Shown: in pieces, positions 7,799 to 16,597 of the stretch
Layout: the number at the start of each line of letters is the position of its first letter
Numbering within the stretch: position 1 is the first letter of the stretch
NCBI GenBank assembly: GCA_963835935.1
Contig: CAWIHK010000006.1
Span: 186,001 to 250,000 of the forward strand
DNA length: 64,000 bases
From: CAWIHK01 sp963835935
GTDB taxonomy: Bacteria > Bacteroidota > Ignavibacteria > UBA10030 > CAVZMI01
Direction of reading: 5' to 3'
Notes under the pieces: generated by a model
Database searches by the model: none
What the model was told of the DNA's origin: nothing
What the model saw: only the letters and a program-made list of their open reading frames with translations
Translations under genes and position numbers: made by a program

Positions 7799-10700
7799 AT
7801 GTGGTTAACAAGGCTGGCTCTCCGGTATCCTATTTCAACATTTTTATTTGCGGTGACGTTGTTAATTCTCGGCACTGTTTCATTCACCCAGTTGCCGATC
7901 GATTTGCTTCCCAATATCTCAATCCCGACGGTGACAACGGTGACATACTACACCGGTGCTGGGCCGCTGGATATGGAACAAACAGTGACACGAACAATCG
8001 AGCGCACCGTTAGTTCTGTTAATAACGTGGATTATGTCCAATCATCGACCCGTGAAGGTATTTCAACTGTCCGCGTAAATTTTAACTGGGATGCGAACCT
8101 CGATGTAGGACTCGTGGATATTATCCAGAGAATTAACCGTGTCCTGAATCTTCTGCCGACGGGAATTTCTCCACCGGCAGCTCTTCGTTTTGATATAACG
8201 CAATTGCCCGTTTGTCAACTCGTTGTCTCCGGAGATTTGGACCCGCGGGATATGTACGATCTGGCATTCAACGTTATCGAACCGCAAATAGAACATGTTA
8301 ATGGCGTCGCTTCCGCAGGGGTGAGCGGTGGTAGGATCAGGGAGATTCATATAACGGTTGATCGGAACAGATTGGAAGCTCTGCAGTTGCCTGTTGCTAT
8401 TGTTGCGCAAGCAATTGCAAATTCGAATCTCATTGTTCCTTCGGGAGATTTGCGTACGGGAAAATTGGACTATGCATTGAAAACGGAAAGCCAGTTTAAT
8501 GTCGTAAAACCGATGGAAGATATTGTTATTCGCACTATCAACGGTGTGCCGATTCGGGTAAGAGATATTGGAAAGGTTGAAGATTCATATCAGGAAGAGA
8601 CGGAAATTATACGTGTAAACGGCAAGAGCGGCGTTGTTCTCCGGGTGCAAAAACTTTCAAGTGCAAATACCGTAGATGTTGTCGACAATGTCAATAAAGC
8701 ATTACCGAAACTCGCCGGCATTCCTGCAGGCGTTAAGATAACCGCCGCGTTCGATCAGGCATTGTACATTCGCCAATCTATTGAAGACTTGCAGCGTGAA
8801 GCGTTGATGGGCGCTGCATTAGCCATGATTGTTGTTTTGTTGTTTCTGAGAAATACACGCGCAACAATTATTATTTTTGTTGCAATTCCCCTTTCAATAT
8901 TCGTGACGTTTATTTTCTTCCGGTTCAGCGGAGTGACACTAAATATGATGACTTTCGGCGGGCTGGCTCTTGCTGTCGGACGGCTTGTCGACGACTCCAT
9001 CGTCGAACTAGAAGCGATCTCAAGGCATTATAATGAACGGAAAAAGGACCAGACGAAACTCGAAGCTACTCTCGCCGCGGCTAAAGAAGTCGCATCCCCG
9101 ATATTTGTTTCTACACTAACAACCGTTATCGTTTTTCTGCCGATCGTATTTCTTACCGGCATTGCAAAGCTGATGTTCATCCCTCTGACAATCACAATTG
9201 CAGTTGCGTTGTTCGGATCGTTTTTTGTTTCACGGACAGTGACACCATTAATGTGTCTAAGTTATTTGCCGCCTGAAAAAGAATACGATCCGCGATCACG
9301 GAAATTTTCCGAACGCATGCGCGGTAGATCGATAAAGCTGATTGATACTATAGACGATATATACCAACGCTGGTTAGGCAAAGCGTTAAGACACAGACGG
9401 ATTGTCATTTATGGAATTATCGGGATGTCGCTCTTATCGTTGATTCTTTTAAAATTTATCGGAACGGAATTTTTCCCGGATCAAGACGAAGCGCAATTTG
9501 GAATAACCTTCAAGTTGCCAGTTGGGACACGTGTTGAGGAAACCGACCGCGTTGGCCGGACGATTGAGGAAATAGTGCGTCAACGTACTCCTGAAACAGT
9601 TGCCACAATACTGGATTCAGGAGTGCCAAATTCCAAAACTATTTCCGGTGGTGGAGGGAATTCCGGAAGTCATGCCGGAAGTATCCGTGTTGCACTTGTT
9701 CCGGCAAAAGACAGATCTCGATCAGTATTCCAAATCTGCAAAGAATTAAGACAGGTATTATCAAAAATTCCTGGAGTTCAGGTATATGTAAACCCAGGTG
9801 GATTTCTCAAGTTCTTACTAAATTTTGGATCGAACGCTCCCATCGATGTCGAAATCCGAGGGTACGATCTCGATACTGGAAATAAATTGGCACAACAAAT
9901 ATTAGGTTTTGTCCGTTCAACTCAGGGTGCAACCGATGCACTGATATCGCGTGATGATAATTTACCCGAATTGCGGATCAGGATTGATAGAGCGAAGGCT
10001 GGTTCTCTAGGCATCAATGTCGCCGATATTTCAAATACGATTGCCACTTGCATAAACGGCAATGCAGTGTCACAATACATCGATCCAATCTCGGGAAATC
10101 AGTATAACATTTTAGTCCGGTTGAATGAAGATTACCGTTCACAGATAGAGGATTTGTCAAAAGTACAACTTCCATCACGAAATGGGGAATTAGTTACACT
10201 CGGGAATATCGCAACAATCGAAAAGGCAAAATCTCCTGTCCAGATCGATCGTAAATATCAACAACGCATCGTCGAAGTAACTGCAAATGTTACCGATCGT
10301 GATCTAGGAAGCGTCGCGAACGATATCAAAGCAAAACTTGATGGATTGATTATTCCAGCCGGTTTTGAAGTGAAAGTGACCGGGAATGTGGAACAACAAC
10401 AAAAAACTTTTCTGGATCTCGGGCTTGCTTTCCTGCTTGCGATCATACTCGTTTACGTTGTCATGGCTTCGCAATTTCAATCGTTGATCGATCCATTCAT
10501 CATCATGTTTACTGTTCCGCTGGGAATTGTCGGTGTCTTCTGGATGCTGTTCCTCACAAATACAACTCTCTCGGTTACTTCGTTTCAGGGTGTGATTGTG
10601 ATGGTCGGAGTTGTTGTGAGCAATGGTATTCTTTTAGTGGATTACACAAATCATCTCCGGGCTCGTGGCATTGAATTACACGAAGCTGTAGTTATCGGAG

Positions 10701-10942
10701 GCAGAACAAGATTAAAACCGATTTTAATGACATCACTCGCAACAGTACTCGGCCTGATCCCGCTTGCAATGGGAATCGGCGGCGAGTCGGCACAAGCCCC
10801 ATTAGCAATTGCCGTAATTGGAGGATTAACAGTTTCTACATTTCTTACGCTATTCTTTGTTCCAACACTATACACAGTATTTGAAGAAAAATTCAAACGT
10901 GAAATACATTCAACCGACGGGACTAATGAAACAGAACATTAA
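7799..10942 (+). CDS. RND family efflux pump permease (AcrB/MdtC-like)
   Basis: A 1047-residue inner-membrane pump of full RND length, with membrane helix 1 at about residues 9-29, a large periplasmic loop, helices 2-6 at about 330-480, a second periplasmic loop and helices 8-12 at about 860-1030. The proton-relay segment GGLALAVGRLVDDSIVELEAI holds the paired acidic residues (DD) of helix 4. The start LTRLALRYPISTFLFAVTLLILG is typical of hydrophobic-and-amphiphilic-efflux pumps. A glycine/serine-rich loop (ISGGGGNSGSHAGS) occurs at about 618. It works with the adaptor before it and the TolC protein after it, which it overlaps by 17 nt. Lipophilic drug or bile-type substrates are possible, but unproven. 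Confidence 0.94.
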   Translation: MWLTRLALRYPISTFLFAVTLLILGTVSFTQLPIDLLPNISIPTVTTVTYYTGAGPLDMEQTVTRTIERTVSSVNNVDYVQSSTREGISTVRVNFNWDANLDVGLVDIIQRINRVLNLLPTGISPPAALRFDITQLPVCQLVVSGDLDPRDMYDLAFNVIEPQIEHVNGVASAGVSGGRIREIHITVDRNRLEALQLPVAIVAQAIANSNLIVPSGDLRTGKLDYALKTESQFNVVKPMEDIVIRTINGVPIRVRDIGKVEDSYQEETEIIRVNGKSGVVLRVQKLSSANTVDVVDNVNKALPKLAGIPAGVKITAAFDQALYIRQSIEDLQREALMGAALAMIVVLLFLRNTRATIIIFVAIPLSIFVTFIFFRFSGVTLNMMTFGGLALAVGRLVDDSIVELEAISRHYNERKKDQTKLEATLAAAKEVASPIFVSTLTTVIVFLPIVFLTGIAKLMFIPLTITIAVALFGSFFVSRTVTPLMCLSYLPPEKEYDPRSRKFSERMRGRSIKLIDTIDDIYQRWLGKALRHRRIVIYGIIGMSLLSLILLKFIGTEFFPDQDEAQFGITFKLPVGTRVEETDRVGRTIEEIVRQRTPETVATILDSGVPNSKTISGGGGNSGSHAGSIRVALVPAKDRSRSVFQICKELRQVLSKIPGVQVYVNPGGFLKFLLNFGSNAPIDVEIRGYDLDTGNKLAQQILGFVRSTQGATDALISRDDNLPELRIRIDRAKAGSLGINVADISNTIATCINGNAVSQYIDPISGNQYNILVRLNEDYRSQIEDLSKVQLPSRNGELVTLGNIATIEKAKSPVQIDRKYQQRIVEVTANVTDRDLGSVANDIKAKLDGLIIPAGFEVKVTGNVEQQQKTFLDLGLAFLLAIILVYVVMASQFQSLIDPFIIMFTVPLGIVGVFWMLFLTNTTLSVTSFQGVIVMVGVVVSNGILLVDYTNHLRARGIELHEAVVIGGRTRLKPILMTSLATVLGLIPLAMGIGGESAQAPLAIAVIGGLTVSTFLTLFFVPTLYTVFEEKFKREIHSTDGTNETEH

Positions 10943-12272
10943 ACAAATTGGAAACACGATTCGTCAAACCAACGAAACCAAACGATGGGTGACATTGTTG
11001 TTTGTCTCTCTGCTAAGTTGCGAAATGAATTCAGCTTTGTCCGGACAGAATGATACGATAACAATGCAACAATGTATAAGCATAGCTATGGAACATCAAC
11101 CGCAATTAGCGTCTGCCAAAGGAGCATTAATGAACGCACAGGCAGGACTTACACAAACTGCCAGTATTTTCTATCCCCAACTATCCGCAACAGCGGGATT
11201 AACAAGATATGGTGGAACACAGTTGAATAGCCCTATTCCATTAACAGCGATGTACGACATTTATCAAACAGGCATCGGCGGACAGATGATGCTCCTCGAT
11301 TTCGGGAAATCAATTTACAAGACGTTGTCGAGCAGTTATTCCGTCGACGCCGCGTCGCAAGATTATTCCGCAATTGAACAGAACGTAATCTTCAACACGG
11401 TGCAGGCATATTTTAATTATCAAGAGGCGGAAAAAGTTGTGGGCGCAACGGAGGAATCGCTTCGGTCATTCAATGAGCATCTCGATCAGACAAAAGCTTT
11501 TTTTTCTGTCGGACAGCGTGCGCAGTTTGATGTCACAAAAGCCGAAGTCGATGTAGCAAATGCCGAGGTTTCTCTTTTGAAAGCAAAAAATACAGTTCGC
11601 ATTGCGCGGGTTCAATTGGAGAATGCGATGGGCGCTCAAATTACAGCCCGTTTTTTTTCCGACGACAGCATTGCGGTTCCCTTCTCCATGTGGAATATCG
11701 ATAGCGCTCTTTCCATTGCAAAAACAACCAGGCCGGAAGTTGTGGCTGCAGAATTCCGATTACATGCTGGGGAAACATTTGTAACTTCAACATGGCTTAG
11801 CAGGATGCCTACTGTTTCTCTAACAGGCGGATATAACTGGAAAGGGCTTGATGTCCCATTGGTGAGCAGTTGGAATGCCGGTGTAACGGTGAGTCTGCCT
11901 CTTTTCTTCGGTTTTTCTATTGACGCGAGCGTTGATCAAGCACGAGCCGGCGTTATGAGTGCTTCCGCAGCATATGATGGAGTAGTACAATCCGTGCGGC
12001 TCGAAATCCAGCAAAATATTTTTTTATTTGATGAGGCCCATGAGAGAATCATCGCTGCCCGCAAACTTGTAGAAGAAGCATTGGAGAGTCATCGTTTGGC
12101 TGTTGCCAGATATGCATCAGGAGTCGGATCGGCCATCGAAGTAACTGACGCCAATGTTACTTTATTGAATGCGCGCATTACCGAGATTCAGGCTGTGTAC
12201 GATTATCGATCGGCATATGTAGGTTTAAAACGGAGTATTGGAATATTAAAAATGGAAGAATTACACCCATGA
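10926..12272 (+). CDS. TolC-family outer-membrane efflux channel
   Basis: The ATG at 10926 is chosen because it gives a 448-residue protein whose signal peptide (hydrophobic WVTLLFVSLLSCEMNSALSG, about residues 22-41) is near the N-terminus; an in-frame start at 10857 would lie deep inside the pump gene. Two OEP repeats are visible: the first begins MQQCISIAMEHQPQLASAKGAL, the second begins at about residue 250 (SIAKTTRPEVVAAEFRL), each with the long coiled helices of TolC. It completes the RND tripartite system and may also serve the MacAB genes that follow. Its last 4 bases overlap the next gene (ATGA). Confidence 0.92.
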   Translation: MKQNIKQIGNTIRQTNETKRWVTLLFVSLLSCEMNSALSGQNDTITMQQCISIAMEHQPQLASAKGALMNAQAGLTQTASIFYPQLSATAGLTRYGGTQLNSPIPLTAMYDIYQTGIGGQMMLLDFGKSIYKTLSSSYSVDAASQDYSAIEQNVIFNTVQAYFNYQEAEKVVGATEESLRSFNEHLDQTKAFFSVGQRAQFDVTKAEVDVANAEVSLLKAKNTVRIARVQLENAMGAQITARFFSDDSIAVPFSMWNIDSALSIAKTTRPEVVAAEFRLHAGETFVTSTWLSRMPTVSLTGGYNWKGLDVPLVSSWNAGVTVSLPLFFGFSIDASVDQARAGVMSASAAYDGVVQSVRLEIQQNIFLFDEAHERIIAARKLVEEALESHRLAVARYASGVGSAIEVTDANVTLLNARITEIQAVYDYRSAYVGLKRSIGILKMEELHP

Positions 12273-13600
12273 AATCAAAAAGAAAAATCATCATCGGAAT
12301 TGCGGCTGTGATTGCAGTTGTTGTCGTATTTTGGATAATATTTTTTGCAAACGGTAAAGCTGCCGAAACATCATATCGATTTGCGAAAATAGACAGAGGC
12401 AATCTGAATGTTGTCGTCACTGCGACAGGAACATTGAGTGCGGTTATTACGGTGGACGTCGGTACGCAGGTTTCAGGAATCATCTCAAAGTTGTTTGTCG
12501 ATTTTAACGACCATGTCCGCAAAGGGCAGGTGATTGCGATGATCGATACGACGTTCCTCGAAGCAAGCGTGCAAGACGCGGATGCGAGTCTCGAAAAAGC
12601 GAAAGCACAAGTGAATCAAGCGAAGCGCGACCTTAACCGTACACAGACATTATTCGATAAACAACTTGATTCCCAGATGGACTTGGATAATGCGCAGACG
12701 ACGTATGAACAAGCTGTTGCTTCATATAAATCAGCGAAAGCGCAATATGATCGGGCTGTGATTAATTTGAAATATGCTACAATCAAAGCTCCTATCCAAG
12801 GGGTTATTATCAATCGTGCAGTGGATGTGGGACAAACGGTTGCCGCGAGCCTTGCCGCGCCTACAATTTATACGATCGCCAATGATTTGACGAAAATGCA
12901 AGTAAAGGCAACTATCGACGAAACCAATATCGGAAGTATTGTCGATAGTCAGTTAGTGTCGTTTACGGTCGACGCCTATCCCGAGCGAATATTTCGTGGG
13001 ATTGTGTCTCAGATTCGGTTGCAGCCGCAAACTATTCAAAACGTTGTCAACTATACAGTCGTCATCGATGTTCCAAATCCCGATTTAAAACTCATGCCGG
13101 GAATGACTGCAACGGTTAATGTGCTGACTGCAAAAAAGGATAGCATTCTTCTCGTCCCGAATATGGCATTGCGATTCCAACCGTCGCCAGAAGAAGCGAA
13201 AGCCGCGATGGATGAAATGCAAAAAGAATACGCAAAGCGTGATACGGCTTCGACCGTAGATGCTCAACGTGATTCGATGCGTGCGATGTTCCGCCAACGG
13301 TTTGCGCAAACGCAAAATGGAAGTGCAAACGGCACTGCGACGGGACAGGATGGACAGCGCTCAGGCTCCAATAATAGAGCTAGGTTGTGGTATGTTGATG
13401 AAAATAAAAAATTGAAAGTAGCATTTGTCCGTACCGGCATCACAAACGGTACGAATACGGAAATAACGCTCGGTTCTCATTCTCAACTAAAAGAAGGTAT
13501 GGAAGTTATTATCGGAACCAATGTTTCGAACCAAAAAACTACGACGAATCCACTTGGAGGCCAGCAGCAACAAAGTCGCCCAGGACCAAGGATGTTTTAA
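12269..13600 (+). CDS. macA: MacA-like periplasmic adaptor (HlyD family)
   Basis: A 443-residue membrane-fusion protein with an N-terminal helix (about 5-27), a lipoyl half-domain (VDVGTQVSGIISKLFVDFND), a long helical hairpin (about 95-155), the second lipoyl half (YATIKAPIQGVIINRAVDVGQ) and beta-barrel domains. An insert of about 70 residues near 300-370, rich in Q, N, G and charged residues, is longer than in E. coli MacA. The C-terminus is Gln/Pro-rich (GGQQQQSRPGPRMF). It starts within the tolC stop and is followed after one base by the ATPase gene, so it is the adaptor of the MacB-type exporter. Symbol by family resemblance only. Confidence 0.88.
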   Translation: MKSKRKIIIGIAAVIAVVVVFWIIFFANGKAAETSYRFAKIDRGNLNVVVTATGTLSAVITVDVGTQVSGIISKLFVDFNDHVRKGQVIAMIDTTFLEASVQDADASLEKAKAQVNQAKRDLNRTQTLFDKQLDSQMDLDNAQTTYEQAVASYKSAKAQYDRAVINLKYATIKAPIQGVIINRAVDVGQTVAASLAAPTIYTIANDLTKMQVKATIDETNIGSIVDSQLVSFTVDAYPERIFRGIVSQIRLQPQTIQNVVNYTVVIDVPNPDLKLMPGMTATVNVLTAKKDSILLVPNMALRFQPSPEEAKAAMDEMQKEYAKRDTASTVDAQRDSMRAMFRQRFAQTQNGSANGTATGQDGQRSGSNNRARLWYVDENKKLKVAFVRTGITNGTNTEITLGSHSQLKEGMEVIIGTNVSNQKTTTNPLGGQQQQSRPGPRMF

Positions 13601-13601
13601 T

Positions 13602-14366
13602 ATGGCAGAAGCAAATAACTCAGAAGTAATTTGGGTAGAAAATTTAGTCAAGACATATTCACTGGGGGATGTGGAAGTGCATGCTCTGCGTGGAATTTCT
13701 CTGAAGGTCGAACGGAGCGAATTTGTGGCAATTATGGGTGCTTCCGGATCTGGAAAATCGACATTCATGAATATTATCGGATGCCTGGATATTCCTACTC
13801 GCGGAGAATATTTTCTTGAAGGAATATCGGTCCGAACCCTCACACGGAATCAGCTTGCGAATATAAGAAACCAAAAACTTGGATTTGTATTCCAGGGTTT
13901 CAATCTTCTGTCACGTACGAGTGCTTTGGAGAATGTGGAGTTGCCGTTGATGTACACCGGACATATTAGCGGCAAAGTACGACGTCAACTCGCGATTGAA
14001 GCGCTGGAAGCAGTCGGACTTGCGGAACGTGAACACCACATGCCGAATCAATTATCTGGCGGGCAACAGCAACGAGTTGCGATTGCGCGAGCCCTTGTCA
14101 ATAACCCAGCGTTGATACTTGCTGATGAACCAACTGGAAACCTTGACACACGAACCAGCATTGAGGTGATGGGAATATTTCAAAAATTAAATAATGAAGG
14201 AAAAACGATCGTCCTCATCACTCATGAACAGGACATAGCGGAATATGCCAAGCGAACGATTACATTTCGTGATGGTCATATCAAGTCGGATACTTTAGTA
14301 AAACGCCGCCGAAACGCCGAAGAAGAGATTGTGAAGTATCCGATTGAAGAGGAGATAACGGCATGA
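13602..14366 (+). CDS. MacB-type ABC transporter ATP-binding protein
   Basis: A 254-residue ABC ATPase of the LolD/MacB/FtsE class, with Walker A GASGSGKST, signature LSGGQQQRVAIARAL, Walker B LILADEPTGNLD and the switch His in LITHEQD. Length and the LGDVEVHALRGISL start identify the class. The ATG at 13602, one base after the adaptor stop, is preferred over an in-frame ATG at 13521 inside the adaptor gene. In E. coli MacB the ATPase and permease are one chain; here they are separate genes (overlap ATGA at 14363), the common arrangement outside Proteobacteria. Confidence 0.93.
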   Translation: MAEANNSEVIWVENLVKTYSLGDVEVHALRGISLKVERSEFVAIMGASGSGKSTFMNIIGCLDIPTRGEYFLEGISVRTLTRNQLANIRNQKLGFVFQGFNLLSRTSALENVELPLMYTGHISGKVRRQLAIEALEAVGLAEREHHMPNQLSGGQQQRVAIARALVNNPALILADEPTGNLDTRTSIEVMGIFQKLNNEGKTIVLITHEQDIAEYAKRTITFRDGHIKSDTLVKRRRNAEEEIVKYPIEEEITA

Positions 14367-15583
14367 TCATGTTGACAATTCTTAGAGTTGCGTACAGGGC
14401 ATTATCGCGAAACAAACTTCGGTCGCTTCTGACAATGCTGGGGATCATTATTGGTGTTGCCGCAGTAATAACGATGGTGAGCATAGGCCAGGGAGCCCAA
14501 TATAACATTGAACAACAGATTGCATCACTAGGAACAAACCTGCTGGTTATAACTCCCGGAGCTCAATCAGCCGGCGGCATTAGCTTTGGAGCAGGAACAT
14601 CGACCCGGCTCACTGAAGATGATGCAAAGGCAATACGTGAACAAGTATTTACGGCGTCGTATGTTGCCCCTGTGTGTCGTGCATTCGGACAGGTTATTTA
14701 TCAAAATCTAAACTGGTACACAACTATTTTTGGTTCAGCTCCTGAATTTTTTATTATCCGAGACTGGTCAGTCGAATCGGGTGCATATTTCACAGATGCT
14801 GATGTCCGTGCGGGCGCTAAAGTTTGTGTGGTCGGACAGACCGTCTCAACTAATTTATTTGGTGAAGATGGAGATCCTATCGGGAAATTAATCCGTGTTC
14901 GTAACGAACCGTTCCGTATCGTCGGTGTACTATCGCGCAAAGGACAAAATGCAGCCGGACAGGATCAGGATGATATCATCATCGCACCGCTCACCACAGT
15001 TATGCGGCGACTTCAACGGCAGCCATTTATTTCCCAAATTTTGGTTTCAGCAGAAACCGATAAGGTTGTGCAAAAAACTTTAACAGATATTCGTGCAACA
15101 CTCAGGGATGTGCATCATCTCTTTTTTACGCAGGATGACGATTTCACTATCAAAACACAGGATGATATTGCACAAACCGCAACACAAACTTCACAGGTTC
15201 TCACGATTCTTCTTGCCGCAATCGCATCGGTCTCTCTTGTGGTTGGTGGAATCGGCATCATGAATATCATGCTTGTTTCCGTTACCGAAAGAACTCGCGA
15301 AATTGGAATACGAATGTCGATTGGAGCACGCGGCACAGACATTCTTCTACAATTCCTAATCGAAGCTGTCGTACTGAGTTTATTAGGCGGAGGAATTGGA
15401 ATAGTCATCGGTGTCATTTCATCCGATCTTATCTCAACATTTGCAGAATGGCCTACGTTTGTTTCTGTCGGTTCAATATTTCTTGCATTCGGATTCTCAC
15501 TTTGCGTCGGAGTATTTTTCGGATTTTATCCGGCCCGCAAAGCATCGACATTGAATCCGATTGACGCACTGCGATACGAGTGA
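14363..15583 (+). CDS. MacB-type ABC transporter permease (FtsX domain)
   Basis: A 406-residue inner-membrane protein. Helix 1 (about 17-40) ends in the SLLTMLGIIIGVAAVI segment typical of MacB, and is followed by a large periplasmic MacB_PCD domain (about 45-270) and three C-terminal helices of the FtsX domain. The conserved segment GGIGIMNIMLVSVTERTREI is at about 293, and the family's closing motif FYPARKASTLNPIDALRYE ends the protein. It pairs with the ATPase encoded just before it, with which it overlaps 4 bases. Such exporters move peptides, lipids or macrolides using mechanical force across the periplasm. It is the last gene of the operon that begins at 5241. Confidence 0.93.
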   Translation: MIMLTILRVAYRALSRNKLRSLLTMLGIIIGVAAVITMVSIGQGAQYNIEQQIASLGTNLLVITPGAQSAGGISFGAGTSTRLTEDDAKAIREQVFTASYVAPVCRAFGQVIYQNLNWYTTIFGSAPEFFIIRDWSVESGAYFTDADVRAGAKVCVVGQTVSTNLFGEDGDPIGKLIRVRNEPFRIVGVLSRKGQNAAGQDQDDIIIAPLTTVMRRLQRQPFISQILVSAETDKVVQKTLTDIRATLRDVHHLFFTQDDDFTIKTQDDIAQTATQTSQVLTILLAAIASVSLVVGGIGIMNIMLVSVTERTREIGIRMSIGARGTDILLQFLIEAVVLSLLGGGIGIVIGVISSDLISTFAEWPTFVSVGSIFLAFGFSLCVGVFFGFYPARKASTLNPIDALRYE

Positions 15584-15984
15584 AAAAGATTGGCCGGAAT
15601 ATTGCTCCGAGCCCTCTACCGTTTCACTATTTTTCGATTGTTCCGCGTATTCCTCCCGAAGGGACTCCTTTGGAGGCGGGCAATTCTTTTCCACTTTTCA
15701 AATTTGTGATTTGCATCCTTGCTTCTTTATGCTCTATATATTAATCTTGTGATAAGATATTGCATGGAAAAATTTATCAAAAGTAAGACAATAATATGTA
15801 GCACAACTCGCAATCTATTGATTTTTAAAGGTTTGTTTAATAATATGGGGGTGAAGTTTAGTTCAGTTTTTCATACCAGTCGCATTTGATTTTAAAAGCG
15901 TTTCGATTAAATAAAAAAATATTGAATCAGGGTTTGACGGTGGGAGTGGAAACTGCCGATGTCGATTAGGGTGACTGATGAATA
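15584..15984. other. Gene-poor spacer after the efflux operon
   Basis: No convincing gene is seen in these 400 bases. A short REP-like hairpin cluster lies at about 15652-15676 (CCTCC...CTCC TTT GGAG G), just after the operon. The rest is AT-rich with no clear terminator or recognised promoter. It runs into the left hairpin repeat of the GxxExxY unit at 15985. Confidence 0.5.
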
Positions 15985-16088
15985 GAACACAGACGACACA
16001 GACTAAACAAGATGATCACAGAGATATAATTCAGTGTAAGTCAGTATAATCAGCCATGAAATGGTACTTTAGTATGTCGTCAGTGTTC
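15985..16088. repeat. Left palindromic repeat flanking the GxxExxY gene
   Basis: About 104 bp starting GAACACAGACGACACAGACT and ending GTCGTCAGTGTTC; the end is close to the reverse complement of the start, so the unit can fold into a long imperfect hairpin. A second copy lies at 16502-16584 in the same orientation, matching over the first 50 bases (GAACACAGAC-ACACAGACT--ACAAGATG-TCACAGA) and the last 13. The copy here is longer by about 20 bases in the loop side. It ends 17 nt before the start of the GxxExxY gene. Confidence 0.75.
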
Positions 16089-16105
16089 CATGAAAAGGAT
16101 AATTT

Positions 16106-16546
16106 ATGGAATACCTGCACCAAGAATTAAGTGAACGAATAATAAAATGTTTCTACGAAGTTTATCATAATCTTGGATATGGTTTTTTGGAGAAAGTATA
16201 CGAGCATGCGATGATGATCGAGTTGGCGAAAAACGATTTACCGGCAAAGAACCAGCAGCCGATAAAGGTTTATTACAAGAATGAATTAGTTGGTGACTAT
16301 TTTGCAGACATTATTATTGATGATAAGATTATCCTGGAATTGAAAGCTGCAGAAGCGATTGTGGAAGAGCATGAATTTCAATTGATAAATTATTTGAAGG
16401 CTACGAACATTGAGATCGGCCTATTACTTAATTTTGGCAAGAAGCCGGAAATACGACGCAAAATATTTACCAATGATAGAAAAGAAATAACTTTGGAGTT
16501 GGAACACAGACTACACAGACTGGACAAGATGGTCACAGATAAATAA
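16106..16546 (+). CDS. GxxExxY protein (PD-(D/E)XK nuclease-like, PF13366 type)
   Basis: A 146-residue protein of the GxxExxY family, also known as PDDEXK_3. The naming motif is GFLEKVY at about residue 27. The nuclease-like core is D...(I)LELK in GDYFADIIIDDKIILELKA at about 69-88, an intact D-x(n)-ExK arrangement. No function is established for the family; nuclease activity is inferred from the fold. The last 14 or so residues (EHRLHRLDKMVTDK) are encoded by the right-hand hairpin repeat, so the reading frame runs into the repeat. It stands alone between two copies of that repeat. I see no partner gene. Confidence 0.88.
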   Translation: MEYLHQELSERIIKCFYEVYHNLGYGFLEKVYEHAMMIELAKNDLPAKNQQPIKVYYKNELVGDYFADIIIDDKIILELKAAEAIVEEHEFQLINYLKATNIEIGLLLNFGKKPEIRRKIFTNDRKEITLELEHRLHRLDKMVTDK

Positions 16547-16584
16547 TTCTGTGAGAATCTGTCTCATCTGTGTCGTCAGTGTTC
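16502..16584. repeat. Right palindromic repeat, overlapping the GxxExxY gene end
   Basis: An 83-bp unit, GAACACAGACTACACAGACT ... GTCGTCAGTGTTC. Folding the two ends together gives an imperfect stem of nearly 40 positions with most bases paired. It starts 44 bases inside the GxxExxY coding region and supplies that gene's final codons and stop. Fourteen bases later the giant T9SS gene begins. Confidence 0.75.
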
Positions 16585-16597
16585 TATTTAAAGCACA

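Noticed and set aside
10857..10925. Start of the TolC gene 69 bases earlier, inside the RND pump gene
   Set aside because: The extension would displace the signal peptide; ATG 10926 places it correctly.
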